Position numbers and translations under genes: made by a program. DNA of 14,786 bases. It comes from Pseudomonadota bacterium (GTDB taxonomy: Bacteria > Pseudomonadota > Alphaproteobacteria > UBA8366 > JADFVY01). Shown in pieces: positions 1 to 7,582 of this stretch; the first letter of the stretch is position 1; each line of letters begins with the position of its first letter. The stretch covers positions 1 through 14,786 of the forward strand of contig DAOVHN010000011.1 of the NCBI GenBank assembly GCA_030671915.1, read 5' to 3'. The notes beneath the pieces are model-generated. The model saw only the letters and a list, made by a program, of their open reading frames with translations, did not search any database and was not told the origin of the DNA.

Positions 1-96
1 GGCAACCCCATATTTTATAAGGATAGTGAATCGGCGCATGCGTCCGTGCCAGCCGACGCTGAAACCAGCCAATTGGCCAAACACAAGCCATACCCG

Positions 97-125
97 TTGA
101 AATTTAGTAAAATTTGTGTTAAAAG
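97..125 (+). promoter_or_regulatory. candidate sigma70-type promoter of the OmpA lipoprotein gene
   Basis: A TTGAAA hexamer (97-102) is separated by 17 bases from TAAAAG (120-125), in an AT-rich stretch that contrasts with the GC-rich coding DNA. It lies about 50 bases before the start codon. A perfect 10-bp palindrome, GCCAATTGGC (68-77), sits just upstream and could be a protein binding site. The call is by eye only; the -10 box is imperfect. Confidence 0.35.
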
Positions 126-177
126 AACCCCGAATGCCGTCCATTGGGGAGTGGCGGCATAACTTTGGGGAAGAATT

Positions 178-1026
178 ATGAAATCAAAATTTATAGTTGC
201 CGGCGCCATAGCCGGATTGTTTGTGCTTGCTGGCTGCACCGGCCAGGAGCTCCATAAAGCTCAGTTGATGGAACCGCAGGGTTCCGAGTTCAATCAGAAC
301 CTCTATCATGGCTATATCGGGCTATCGGAAGCGGAGTATGCCGAAGGCGACTACTATGATTCGGATGTCTTCGCCGTTCGCGCGGCCACATTGGCCGAGG
401 GGAGCGACGTCGGTCCCGAGGAAATCGAGGAACGTGGACTGCCCGGCGATCACGTCGCCGAGCTGTCGGAAGCCCGCGACAGGCTGACCGCCGCGCTGGA
501 TGCCGGCGCCGCCGAGGCCGACCCGAACAGGGCCGCCGACGCGCAGGTCTACTTCGACTGCTGGATGCAAGAGCAGGAAGAAAACTGGCAGCCGGAAGAC
601 ATCACCCGCTGCCGCGACAGTTTCTATGCAGCGCTTGACGGGATCGAGCCCGCAGCCGCGCCGACGCCGGTGGTTTCCAAACCGAAACCGCAGTCGGTCC
701 GCTTCGTGATCTATTTCGAAACCGACAAGTTCAACATCGACACGGAAGACGAGACGGTGATCGGCGAGGCCAAAGCCGCGGCCGAGAAACTGGGGAGCCC
801 GATCGTCAAGATTTCAGGCAACACGGATACCGTCGGTTCGTCGGACTACAACCAGAAACTTTCGGAGATGCGCGCACAGGCCGTCGCGAAGGTTCTGGAA
901 GCCGGCAACACGCCGGTCCGCGCCATGGTCACCGAAGCGAATGGCGAATTGAAGCCGGCGCTGGTTACCGCGGATGAAACCGAAGAGCAGCGGAATCGCA
1001 GGGTGGAGATCATCCTCGAGCCGTAA
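178..1026 (+). CDS. OmpA-family outer-membrane lipoprotein
   Basis: The 282-aa product is predicted to be an outer-membrane lipoprotein that binds peptidoglycan through a C-terminal OmpA domain. It has a lipoprotein signal peptide with lipobox LAGC (Cys20) followed by Thr, not the Asp that would retain it in the inner membrane. Residues 21-150 are a mostly helical acidic region with a Cys128/Cys145 pair that could form a disulfide. A short Ala/Pro linker follows, then the OmpA domain at about 173-282. Within that domain, Asp217 (NTDTVGSSDYNQKLSE) and Arg232 are 15 residues apart, matching the diaminopimelate-binding Asp/Arg pair of E. coli OmpA; QRNRRVEI near the end is also typical. The start is supported by GGGGAAG at 167-173, four bases before ATG. 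The gene is monocistronic, with a promoter candidate before it and a terminator after it. The exact role (envelope anchoring or a structural porin-like partner) cannot be told from sequence. Confidence 0.9.
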   Translation: MKSKFIVAGAIAGLFVLAGCTGQELHKAQLMEPQGSEFNQNLYHGYIGLSEAEYAEGDYYDSDVFAVRAATLAEGSDVGPEEIEERGLPGDHVAELSEARDRLTAALDAGAAEADPNRAADAQVYFDCWMQEQEENWQPEDITRCRDSFYAALDGIEPAAAPTPVVSKPKPQSVRFVIYFETDKFNIDTEDETVIGEAKAAAEKLGSPIVKISGNTDTVGSSDYNQKLSEMRAQAVAKVLEAGNTPVRAMVTEANGELKPALVTADETEEQRNRRVEIILEP

Positions 1027-1056
1027 ATTTATCTCGCCCGCAAGGGCATACTCCCC

Positions 1057-1104
1057 GTCGGGCCGCGACACCGGTGCACCGGTTTCGCGGCCCGACTTAT
1101 TTTG
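1057..1104 (+). terminator. intrinsic terminator of the OmpA lipoprotein gene
   Basis: A perfect 11-bp stem (1057-1067 with 1086-1096, GTCGGGCCGCG and its complement) is extended by an inner stem around the self-complementary CCGGTGCACCGG (1071-1082). It is followed by the T-rich run TTATTTTGTG. It begins 31 bases after the stop codon. Confidence 0.85.
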
Positions 1105-1120
1105 TGTGGAGTGGAATGCC

Positions 1121-1244
1121 AGAGCCGATCCAGGTTGATTGGAATCGCCTTTGGCGATCCCAACAACACGGTGAAACGGCTCTATCTTTGGTGTCGAGCG
1201 GATTCACGCAATTGATCGTGAGTGCGATCAATTACGATCCGCTC
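1121..1244. repeat. two adjacent nested palindromes in the intergenic region
   Basis: The first unit has outer arms AGAGCCG (1121-1127) and CGGCTCT (1177-1183). These enclose a hairpin of 1139-1149 with 1153-1163 (10 of 11 bp, loop TTT). The second unit has outer arms GAGCGGAT (1196-1203) and ATCCGCTC (1237-1244), enclosing a perfect 9-bp stem AATTGATCG/CGATCAATT (1210-1218 with 1225-1233, loop TGAGTG). The units lie between two terminators, outside any gene. They could be dispersed palindromic repeats of the REP/RIME kind or a small structured RNA; the sequence alone does not decide. Confidence 0.6.
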
Positions 1245-1250
1245 TAGCCA

Positions 1251-1284
1251 TAAAAACCGGGGGCAACCTGTTGGCTGCCCCCGG
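1251..1284 (-). terminator. intrinsic terminator of the cheW-like gene
   Basis: On the minus strand a 9-bp GC-rich stem (1284-1276 with 1265-1257, CCGGGGGCA/TGCCCCCGG) with a 10-base loop is followed directly by TTTTTA. It lies 61 bases beyond the cheW-like stop codon, the nearest minus-strand gene. Confidence 0.85.
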
Positions 1285-1345
1285 CATTATCAATGAGCCT
1301 TGGTATTAGCGATCCTCCGGTCCGGATCGCCCGGACGGCGGAACG

Positions 1346-2623
1346 TTACTTTTTCTTCTTCGCCTTGCTCGGGGCCTTGCTAGAGGCCTTGCTCTTGGCG
1401 GAAGAGCTTTTCCTGGTCTTCTTGCCGGCGCTGGCGGGAGCCGTCTCGGCCTTGGCTGCGCCATCACCCTCGCTGGCCGGCGCCGCATCGGCGGCCGGTT
1501 CCTCGGCTACCGGCTGTTCCGGGGCGGGTTCGTCGGACGCCGGAAGCTCGACCGGCGTTCCCTCCGCCGCGGGCTGACCGGCATTTTCATCGGCATCGGC
1601 ATTGTCATCGGCCGATTCGGACTTGCCGCGCATCTTGCTCCACCAGTCCGAGACCAGCTCACCGACACCGGTAGGAGACTCGGTATCCGTGGGGGTGGTT
1701 TCGTCGGGGGCCGGCGGCGCGTCCAAGCCAGCCGGCGCTTCCGGCTCGGGAAGCCGGGACACATATTCGCCGGCCTCGCGAGCCTGCCATTCGCCTTCCC
1801 AGGCGACCTGCTGTTCTTTTTCTTCCTCGCGGGCGTCTTCGAGGACTTCCTCGTCGGGTTCCCGCATGCGGTAGACAGTAGCGCCTTCGCGGCGCGCCTT
1901 TTCTTCCAGCACTTCCTGCCAGCGCTCGTTCACGGGCCGGCGGTTGCGGTTGGCCTTTTTCCGGGCCTTGATGTCGTCGGCGTCGCCGGCCAGCGAATCC
2001 AGCCCGCTGTCGAAGTCGCTTTCGTAGGCGTTCAAATCGGTCATCAAGGTCGAAAGCTGACGACCCCTTTCCGACCTGGTCTTGTCGTTTGCGGCCTGGG
2101 CGGCTTCCTTGCGTGCGCGCCGGTCTTCGACGCTCAGCATCGGGGTCGCCTCGATGGCTTCGGGCAGCAGGATACGCGAGACATCCAGAACCACCAGAAG
2201 ATTGCCGCGAAGCCGGAAAATGCCCGAACAAATCTGCCGGATCTTGTCTTCCATCGTCGAGGGGGCGCTGTCGAAATCGCGCTTGGGCAAGGTCCGCACG
2301 TCGCCGATCGCATCGACCAGCAAGGTATAAAGGTCGCCCTTGTATTCGACGGTAACGCCCATCTGGCTATCCCAGGCAACCTCTTCGGCATTGCCCAGAA
2401 GTTTGCGCAGGTCGATAACCGTCACGATCCGCCCGCGAAGGTTCAGCACACCGGCGATCGCCGACGGCGCCATGGGTACCGGCGTAATCTTCGAAGCCTC
2501 GACGATATCCTGCACCTGAAGAATGGGGATACCGAACAGCTGTTTGTCGACGATCATCGTCACCAGCTGTTCTTCGTTTTCCCCGACAATGGTCGTATCC
2601 GTGAGTGTCGCCACGCTAGCCAT
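1346..2623 (-). CDS. CheW-domain protein with long disordered, basic-ended tail
   Basis: The 425-aa product has a CheW-like domain at residues 16-155, including the conserved NLRGRIVTVIDLRK core (61-74). CheW domains couple chemoreceptors to the CheA kinase at the inner face of the membrane. The rest is unusual: a charged, probably helical segment (156-290), an acidic Ala/Pro/Glu-rich stretch (291-400), and a final 25 residues almost wholly Lys, Ser and Ala, resembling histone H1 tails. Ordinary CheW is about 150-180 aa. I chose ATG at 2623 because GAGGG stands seven bases upstream; the in-frame ATG at 2650 has no such site. No cheA, receptor or flagellar gene is in the window, so it may be a stand-alone adaptor or CheV-like scaffold; no receiver domain is seen. 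It converges on the OmpA gene and diverges from the RHH gene. Confidence 0.88.
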   Translation of the reverse strand: MASVATLTDTTIVGENEEQLVTMIVDKQLFGIPILQVQDIVEASKITPVPMAPSAIAGVLNLRGRIVTVIDLRKLLGNAEEVAWDSQMGVTVEYKGDLYTLLVDAIGDVRTLPKRDFDSAPSTMEDKIRQICSGIFRLRGNLLVVLDVSRILLPEAIEATPMLSVEDRRARKEAAQAANDKTRSERGRQLSTLMTDLNAYESDFDSGLDSLAGDADDIKARKKANRNRRPVNERWQEVLEEKARREGATVYRMREPDEEVLEDAREEEKEQQVAWEGEWQAREAGEYVSRLPEPEAPAGLDAPPAPDETTPTDTESPTGVGELVSDWWSKMRGKSESADDNADADENAGQPAAEGTPVELPASDEPAPEQPVAEEPAADAAPASEGDGAAKAETAPASAGKKTRKSSSAKSKASSKAPSKAKKKK

Positions 2624-2690
2624 ATAAAATCCCTCGATGTCATCGCCCATTCAGCAGCGGTTTCCTCCACCGGAATCTCCACCTCGACGG

Positions 2691-2707
2691 CGAAATAATT
2701 CATTTCG
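2691..2707. promoter_or_regulatory. inverted repeat in the cheW/RHH divergent region
   Basis: CGAAAT (2691-2696) and ATTTCG (2702-2707) form a perfect 6-bp inverted repeat with a 5-base AT-rich centre, in the 189-bp space between the divergent cheW-like and RHH genes. Position and symmetry fit an operator. No binding protein can be named, and short palindromes in AT-rich DNA can arise by chance. Confidence 0.3.
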
Positions 2708-2812
2708 ACTGCGGCACGATAGGCTATTTTCATTAACACTATGTTTAAATTGGTTTTCCGAAGCGATGATTTTCAATTTTTCAACGGCCACCCGGCGAAA
2801 GCGGTGAATGGG

Positions 2813-3100
2813 ATGAAATCAGGGAATACGGAGCTGGCGGACCTTCGTGCGGTCGCCTGGCAAACGCCGGAAGCCGGCGAAATCCGCAAGCGGTCGGTCG
2901 TGATTGCCGGCCACCGGACCAGCATTTCCGTCGAGAACGCGTTCTGGCAAGCATTGCTGGCCATCGCCATGGCCCGGGGCCTGAGCGCCAATAAGCTGAT
3001 TACCGGGATCGACCGCGAGCGCCGGGGCAATCTTTCCAGCGCCATCCGGCTGTTCGTGTTGGCCGAGATAATGAAAGGGACCGACCGCGCTACTGAATAG
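2813..3100 (+). CDS. ribbon-helix-helix (RHH_4-type) DNA-binding protein
   Basis: This 95-aa small protein carries a ribbon-helix-helix domain from about residue 25 to 90, with the KRSVVIAGHRTSIS strand, the ENAFWQALLAIAMARGLSANKLI helices and NLSSAIRLFVL, characteristic of the RHH_4 family of alphaproteobacteria. Such proteins usually bind DNA as dimers; the target is unknown. I prefer ATG at 2813, with GGTGA (2803-2807) five bases upstream. An upstream in-frame ATG at 2741 would add 24 residues, but it lacks a ribosome binding site, and its codons lie in AT-rich promoter-like DNA with no family resemblance. The 3' end overlaps the convergent asmA gene by 11 bp, so the two transcripts are complementary at their ends. 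In other alphaproteobacteria I associate this family with DUF4169 genes; here asmA separates the two. Confidence 0.85.
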   Translation: MKSGNTELADLRAVAWQTPEAGEIRKRSVVIAGHRTSISVENAFWQALLAIAMARGLSANKLITGIDRERRGNLSSAIRLFVLAEIMKGTDRATE

Positions 3101-6100
3101 CCTTTAATATATCCAGAATGAAATCTTCTGGTTTTTTAGGCTTGTCGGGCGCGGGGTCCGGCGTCGCCGCGGGCTCAGGCGCCGCCAGGGGCTGTTGCGG
3201 GGCCGGTTCGGGCGGCCGCTTCAGCCAGGTCCCCCCGGCCCTTATGTTCGGCGCATCCAGCGGCCCCTTCAGCCCCAGAGTGATGTAGGGTTCGTCCTTG
3301 TCCTTGCCGCGGCGCATGTCGGTGTTGCTGTCGATCAACCAGTTCGCGAGATCGGCCGAGCCCACGGTGAGCGCGCGGGCGTCCCTGCCGTCGAGCAGCA
3401 GATTATCGGTTCGCGCCACGCCCCCGGCTATGACGAAATCCCCGCTCAACGTCGAGGGCTCTACGGCGAAGGCGCGTATCAGCGTGCCCAACGCATCGCC
3501 CGTCGCGCCCAACTCGCGCACCTTGTCGCCCAGCAGAACGCCCAGCAAGGCGCCGACGCCCACCTGGGTGCGCTCGTCGTCCTTAAGTCGCGCTTCCACC
3601 TGGCCCGTGACGGCGCCATTCCCCGCCAGAGACGATATCAGTTCGAACTCGTTACGGCCGGTGGCGTTGAGGGCGAGGTCAAGGGTAACGGGTCCCTCGA
3701 ACCGCGCAAAATCGCTTAACGCCTCCAGCGCCGCCCGGGAGGATACATCGCGCGCGGCAATAATACCCTCCATGGAAGGGGCCGCGGCAGTGGCGTCCAG
3801 CCGGCCCGTTGCCTTCACGCCGCCGCCGAACAGTTGGCCGGAAAACTCCTCGACGGTCGCGACGCCGTTTTTGACCGTCGCCCGCAGGCTGGCCCCGTCG
3901 ATACGAATATTGCGCCGGACCAGCGCCTCGGAGCGTAGCGCAAGCCGCAGATCGAAATCCCGCAGCCCCGTGACGTCGATCGGCGCGCGCGACCAGCGCG
4001 CATTGCCGCGTACCGGGGGGGCGCCGGCACCGGTCGCCACGGCCGGTTTCGCTGGAAACAGCCTGTCCAGCGAAACCACGCCGGCAGCCAGGTCGGCGAC
4101 GATATCCGGCCGCTCACCCGACATGGCGACGTCGATGGCTCCCGAGAACTCCGTTCCACCGAGTTTGCCGGAAATCTCACTGAAGGCCAACGCATCCACG
4201 CCACCCGACATGCGGAACCGGGCCTCCAGCGGACCGGCCCCGCCGGCGCGCCGCCCCGGCATCGCCAGGGCCAGAACGGGATCGCCGTCAGCATGGCTGA
4301 CGGAAACCGCGAGATCGCAGGCGAACCGGCCGTCCAGCCCGGCCACGGCGCCCGTGGCCCTGATCTTGCCACCGATGGCATCCAGAACCGCGTCGATTTC
4401 GGCCTTGTCGAGCGTTCCCGTTGCCCGCCCGACAACCTTGAATCGGCCGATCTGCTGCGCAAGGGCGTTGTTTTTCATACCAATGAAGCTGGCAAAGGCT
4501 TCGGGATCCCGGCCATCGAGCGTCACGTCGAGAACTGCCCGGGGTTCACCGGCCAGACCAGTGACCGAGCCGGACATCGCCAGCGCGGCGCCGCCCAAAT
4601 CGCCCACCGTCAGTTTACGCACGGCCAGATCGCCATTGAACAGCTGGGCGTCGACCCGCACCGCGGATGCCGTCTTGTCCCGCCAGGTAAGGCTGCCGAC
4701 GGTGAGATCGAAATTTGCGTCGAAGGCGCCCAGGCCGGTGGCGCTACGATCCTCCACCTCGCCGGCGTCCGGGGCTTCCCGCGTCCCGTCGCCGCGGCCT
4801 GCCAGATAGGCGTCGAGACCGATCCGGTCAAGCTCGAGGCTCACCCCGAAGGAAGGGCGTTCGCGCCTGGCGATGACGGCCGCCCCGGAAACACGAGTTG
4901 CGTCGAACCGCGCCTTTACGTCGGTCAGGTTAACCGTATCGGGCTGGATGGCGATGCGGCTGGTATATGAGAACGCGCGCAGGCGGTCCGCCGGCAGGGA
5001 GGTTTCCGCCACCCCGCCCCAGACCAGCGCCGCGCGAAGATTGTCCGAAATCACGGCGAGATCGCCGTCCAGCCGGGGGCCGCCATCCGCGTTGACGGCC
5101 TTGCCCGACAGGTTTACGGCCGTGCCGCCGGGCAACTGCGCACTGGCGCGTTCGACCGTCAACACACCGGCTTCAAGCTGTACGGTCAACCCGGCATCGC
5201 GGACGATACCGCGCCTCCAGCGCAGGATCCCGGCCTTGATGTCGACCTCGGCATCGAACCCTTCGGGGATCGCCGCGGGATCCCGCGGTTCGCCGCCGCC
5301 GTCTTCCTGAAGGGGCGCGGGCTCGTCTGCCTGCCCTGCTTGCGCCAGCATCTCGTCGATATCGACGGATGCGACGTCCAGGCTGGCCTTTAGCGCCGGG
5401 GTTTCACCCAGACCGAGGAACGCCTGGCCGACAGCATTCAGCTTGCCCAGCCGCACGGAGATATCACCCGCTTCGATCGCCTCGGCCGTGGCGCTGATCG
5501 GCGATTCCAGGGTGAATTCCCAAGCCGGCAGTCCGGCAACCGGCTTGCCGGCCACCGCGGCGGCGAAGGCGGCGGCGTCGGGCCCGGAAATACCGATTTT
5601 CCCCTCGACGGTTTGCGATTTGCTGTCCGCGGCGCCCGACAACGAAATCTCTCCCACACCGTCGGCGAGTGCGATCCGCGCATTTACCGATGTGGGCTTG
5701 CCGGTGTCGCGCCTGCCCAGAAGCAGGTTGATCGTAAAGGGCAAATCCCTGTAATTGGCGCTGGCTTCAAGCTTCAGCGGACCGACAAGATCGGCCATGG
5801 CGATCTGGGTGTTCAGCCGTTCCAGCTTTTGCGTACTGCCGTTGGCGCCTTGCCAGGCCAGCGTACCGTTGGCGATGGCGACTCGCTCAAACGAAATCTG
5901 GAGCGGCAGCGCGGACTTTCCCGCGGGTTCGCCTTGCCCGCCGGGCGCGGATTGGCCGCCGTTGGCCGCGATATCCCAGTTGACCCGGCCATCCGGCATG
6001 GTTTCCAGGCTGATGACGGGTTCGACCAGCAGCAGCGAGCTGACCGCGATCCGCCCGCCGAACAGTGGGCCGGGCGCGATCTTCATGCGAATTTCGCCGA

Positions 6101-6350
6101 CGCGCGCCAGGTCCACCTCCGACGCGCCCTCGATATTGGCGATCCGGACGTCGCGGACGTTCAGATGGGGCGACGGCAGGATCGCCATTTCCAGATCGCC
6201 GTCGATCGAGACCTGGCGGCCGACGGTGCGGCTCAACAGTGCCGCCAGTTCGCCGCGATAGGCATTCCAGTCGATAAAGGAAGGCGCGACAACCAGCGCC
6301 GCCACCGCCAGGACGCACAACAGAAGAAGGAAGGCGAAAAATCGCTTCAA
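3090..6350 (-). CDS. AsmA-family envelope protein
   Basis: This 1086-aa protein of the AsmA/TamB-related superfamily has an N-terminal signal anchor (about residues 3-25) followed by the hallmark AsmA start (APSFIDWNAYRGEL, then VGRQVSIDGDLEM and PSPHLNVRDVRIAN). It continues with long stretches of repeating beta-strand pattern and a conserved AsmA C-terminal section (about 760-1040), before a Pro/Ala-rich tail. Family members are inner-membrane-anchored periplasmic proteins thought to help move phospholipids toward the outer membrane. I chose the TTG at 6350 because AAGGGG (6363-6358) lies exactly seven bases before it and the protein then begins MKRFFAFLL, a normal signal anchor. ATG at 6383 is in frame and adds 11 residues but has no clear site. 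The gene is divergent from the DUF4169 gene and overlaps the RHH gene at its 3' end. Confidence 0.9.
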   Translation of the reverse strand: MKRFFAFLLLLCVLAVAALVVAPSFIDWNAYRGELAALLSRTVGRQVSIDGDLEMAILPSPHLNVRDVRIANIEGASEVDLARVGEIRMKIAPGPLFGGRIAVSSLLLVEPVISLETMPDGRVNWDIAANGGQSAPGGQGEPAGKSALPLQISFERVAIANGTLAWQGANGSTQKLERLNTQIAMADLVGPLKLEASANYRDLPFTINLLLGRRDTGKPTSVNARIALADGVGEISLSGAADSKSQTVEGKIGISGPDAAAFAAAVAGKPVAGLPAWEFTLESPISATAEAIEAGDISVRLGKLNAVGQAFLGLGETPALKASLDVASVDIDEMLAQAGQADEPAPLQEDGGGEPRDPAAIPEGFDAEVDIKAGILRWRRGIVRDAGLTVQLEAGVLTVERASAQLPGGTAVNLSGKAVNADGGPRLDGDLAVISDNLRAALVWGGVAETSLPADRLRAFSYTSRIAIQPDTVNLTDVKARFDATRVSGAAVIARRERPSFGVSLELDRIGLDAYLAGRGDGTREAPDAGEVEDRSATGLGAFDANFDLTVGSLTWRDKTASAVRVDAQLFNGDLAVRKLTVGDLGGAALAMSGSVTGLAGEPRAVLDVTLDGRDPEAFASFIGMKNNALAQQIGRFKVVGRATGTLDKAEIDAVLDAIGGKIRATGAVAGLDGRFACDLAVSVSHADGDPVLALAMPGRRAGGAGPLEARFRMSGGVDALAFSEISGKLGGTEFSGAIDVAMSGERPDIVADLAAGVVSLDRLFPAKPAVATGAGAPPVRGNARWSRAPIDVTGLRDFDLRLALRSEALVRRNIRIDGASLRATVKNGVATVEEFSGQLFGGGVKATGRLDATAAAPSMEGIIAARDVSSRAALEALSDFARFEGPVTLDLALNATGRNEFELISSLAGNGAVTGQVEARLKDDERTQVGVGALLGVLLGDKVRELGATGDALGTLIRAFAVEPSTLSGDFVIAGGVARTDNLLLDGRDARALTVGSADLANWLIDSNTDMRRGKDKDEPYITLGLKGPLDAPNIRAGGTWLKRPPEPAPQQPLAAPEPAATPDPAPDKPKKPEDFILDILKAIQ

Positions 6351-6476
6351 CAGACGACCCCTTAAATTAGTGGCGTAAATCATTCGGGCTTGCGGATTAC
6401 GCCGCAGGGCTTAAGCTACCAAATTGCCGCGCTACTATCATATATGGCATTGTGGCCGGACAGGGGAAAACAAGAA

Positions 6477-6671
6477 ATGGCGGAAGTCGTCAATCTCAAC
6501 CGTTATCGCAAGGCCCGCGAAAAGGAACGCACCAAGGCCGAGGCGGAGGAGAACCGCGTGCGGCACGGCCGCGCCAAGGCGGAGAAGCTGCGCGACGGGG
6601 ACGAACGCGACCGCAAGGCGCGATCTCTGGACGGCGCCAAACAGGAAGATGAAGGGCCGGAGCCGGCCTGA
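6477..6671 (+). CDS. DUF4169-family small charged protein
   Basis: This 64-aa, highly charged, probably helical protein begins MAEVVNLNRYRKAREKE and contains ENRVRHGRAKAEK, the conserved signature of DUF4169. The family is small, found in alphaproteobacteria and of unknown function. The Arg/Lys/Glu pattern suggests a coiled coil or a nucleic-acid-binding helix, but nothing proves it. The start is fixed by family alignment and by GGGGA (6463-6467) nine bases upstream; a longer in-frame ORF from 6390 adds a leader unlike the family. A DUF2189-type gene follows 82 bp downstream on the same strand and may be co-transcribed. Confidence 0.85.
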   Translation: MAEVVNLNRYRKAREKERTKAEAEENRVRHGRAKAEKLRDGDERDRKARSLDGAKQEDEGPEPA

Positions 6672-6753
6672 CTGGTCGAATCCTTTGAGATTGTTTGCGG
6701 GATCGCCTGAGAGTTTCGGGGCGGACGGATATGAGCGGAAGGGAAAATGCTGA

Positions 6754-7551
6754 ATGCAGGCGGGTGATTCCGAGCAAGCCGTAATGGCGCCGACGCTGCA
6801 AATCCGGGTGGTGGAGATGGACCGCCCCTGGACCTGGCTGGCGGCGGGCTGGCGGGATTTAATGAGTGCGCCACTGGTGAGCCTTTCCTATGGCTTCATG
6901 TTCAGCGTCGGCGGCTATGTCGTTATCTACGGCCTCTACGCCATCGACATGTTCTATCTGATCCTGCCGCTGGCGGCCGGGTTTACCCTGATTGGGCCAG
7001 TCGCGGCGGTCGGCCTGTACGACGTCAGCCGGCGGCTAGAGTCGGGTCAGCCGGTTACGCTCGGTGCGGCGCTGCGGTCTTTCGTGTCCCATGCCGGCAC
7101 GATTTCGGCGATGGGCCTGGTTCTGACGCTGTTCCTGCTGGCCTGGATTCGAATCGCCCTGCTGATATTCGCCCTGTTCTTCGGCGGCAGGGCCATCGCC
7201 AGGGCGGATTTCATCGATACCGTCTTCTTCGCGCCGGAAAGCCTGCCCTTTGTCGTGGTCGGGACATTGGTGGGGGCGGCGCTGGCGGCCGCTGCATTCG
7301 CCATCAGCGCCATCTCGCTGCCGATGCTGCTGGACCGCGATGTCGGCGTGCCCGCGGCGGTCGGGGCGTCGTTCAGGGCGGTCAACAGGAACCCGCGGGT
7401 CATGGCGCTCTGGGGGGCCCTGATCACGGGGTTCATTGCCTTCGGGGTGGCGACGCTGTTCGTGGGACTGGCCGTCTGCCTGCCGCTGGTCGGGCACGCC
7501 TCCTGGCACGCCTATCGCGACCTGACCGGCGGGAAAGATACCGTCGGCTAG
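6754..7551 (+). CDS. DUF2189-type integral membrane protein
   Basis: The 265-aa polytopic membrane protein has hydrophobic segments at about 42-60, 65-90, 115-143, 164-190 and 217-247. The opening RPWTWLAAGWRDLMSAP and the LPLAAGFTLIGPVAAVGLYDVSRRLE block match the DUF2189 family, whose function is unknown. Some members sit near cytochrome oxidase or transport genes. The start ATG at 6754 has GGAAGGG (6737-6743) ten bases upstream; a second in-frame ATG at 6784 has none. The stop codon TAG lies 27 bp from the convergent P-type ATPase gene. The proximity is suggestive only, because the two genes are on opposite strands. Confidence 0.85.
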   Translation: MQAGDSEQAVMAPTLQIRVVEMDRPWTWLAAGWRDLMSAPLVSLSYGFMFSVGGYVVIYGLYAIDMFYLILPLAAGFTLIGPVAAVGLYDVSRRLESGQPVTLGAALRSFVSHAGTISAMGLVLTLFLLAWIRIALLIFALFFGGRAIARADFIDTVFFAPESLPFVVVGTLVGAALAAAAFAISAISLPMLLDRDVGVPAAVGASFRAVNRNPRVMALWGALITGFIAFGVATLFVGLAVCLPLVGHASWHAYRDLTGGKDTVG

Positions 7552-7582
7552 AACCTATTCCGACCATATGGATTCGCTCTAG
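7548..7582. other. imperfect inverted repeat at convergent gene ends
   Basis: CTAGA (7548-7552) and TCTAG (7578-7582) are complementary and flank an imperfect interior centred on CCATATGG (7564-7571). The stop codons of both convergent genes fall in these CTAG arms. It could be a weak bidirectional terminator, but there is no T-tract on either strand. Confidence 0.3.

Noticed and set aside
15..239. A 74-codon minus-strand frame across the start of the OmpA lipoprotein gene
   Set aside because: It spans the promoter and signal peptide of the real gene, with no ribosome binding site or family resemblance.
2560..2703. A 47-codon minus-strand frame from ATG 2703 (MNYFAVEVEIPVEETAAEW...) overlapping the cheW start
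   Set aside because: The first part looks protein-like, but there is no ribosome binding site, and the second half lies out of frame inside cheW with unlikely composition. A leader peptide or remnant cannot be excluded.
3298..4809. Long plus-strand frame of 503 codons inside asmA
   Set aside because: It is antisense to a well-supported AsmA protein; its Ser/Arg/Pro-rich composition is typical of shadow frames in GC-rich DNA.
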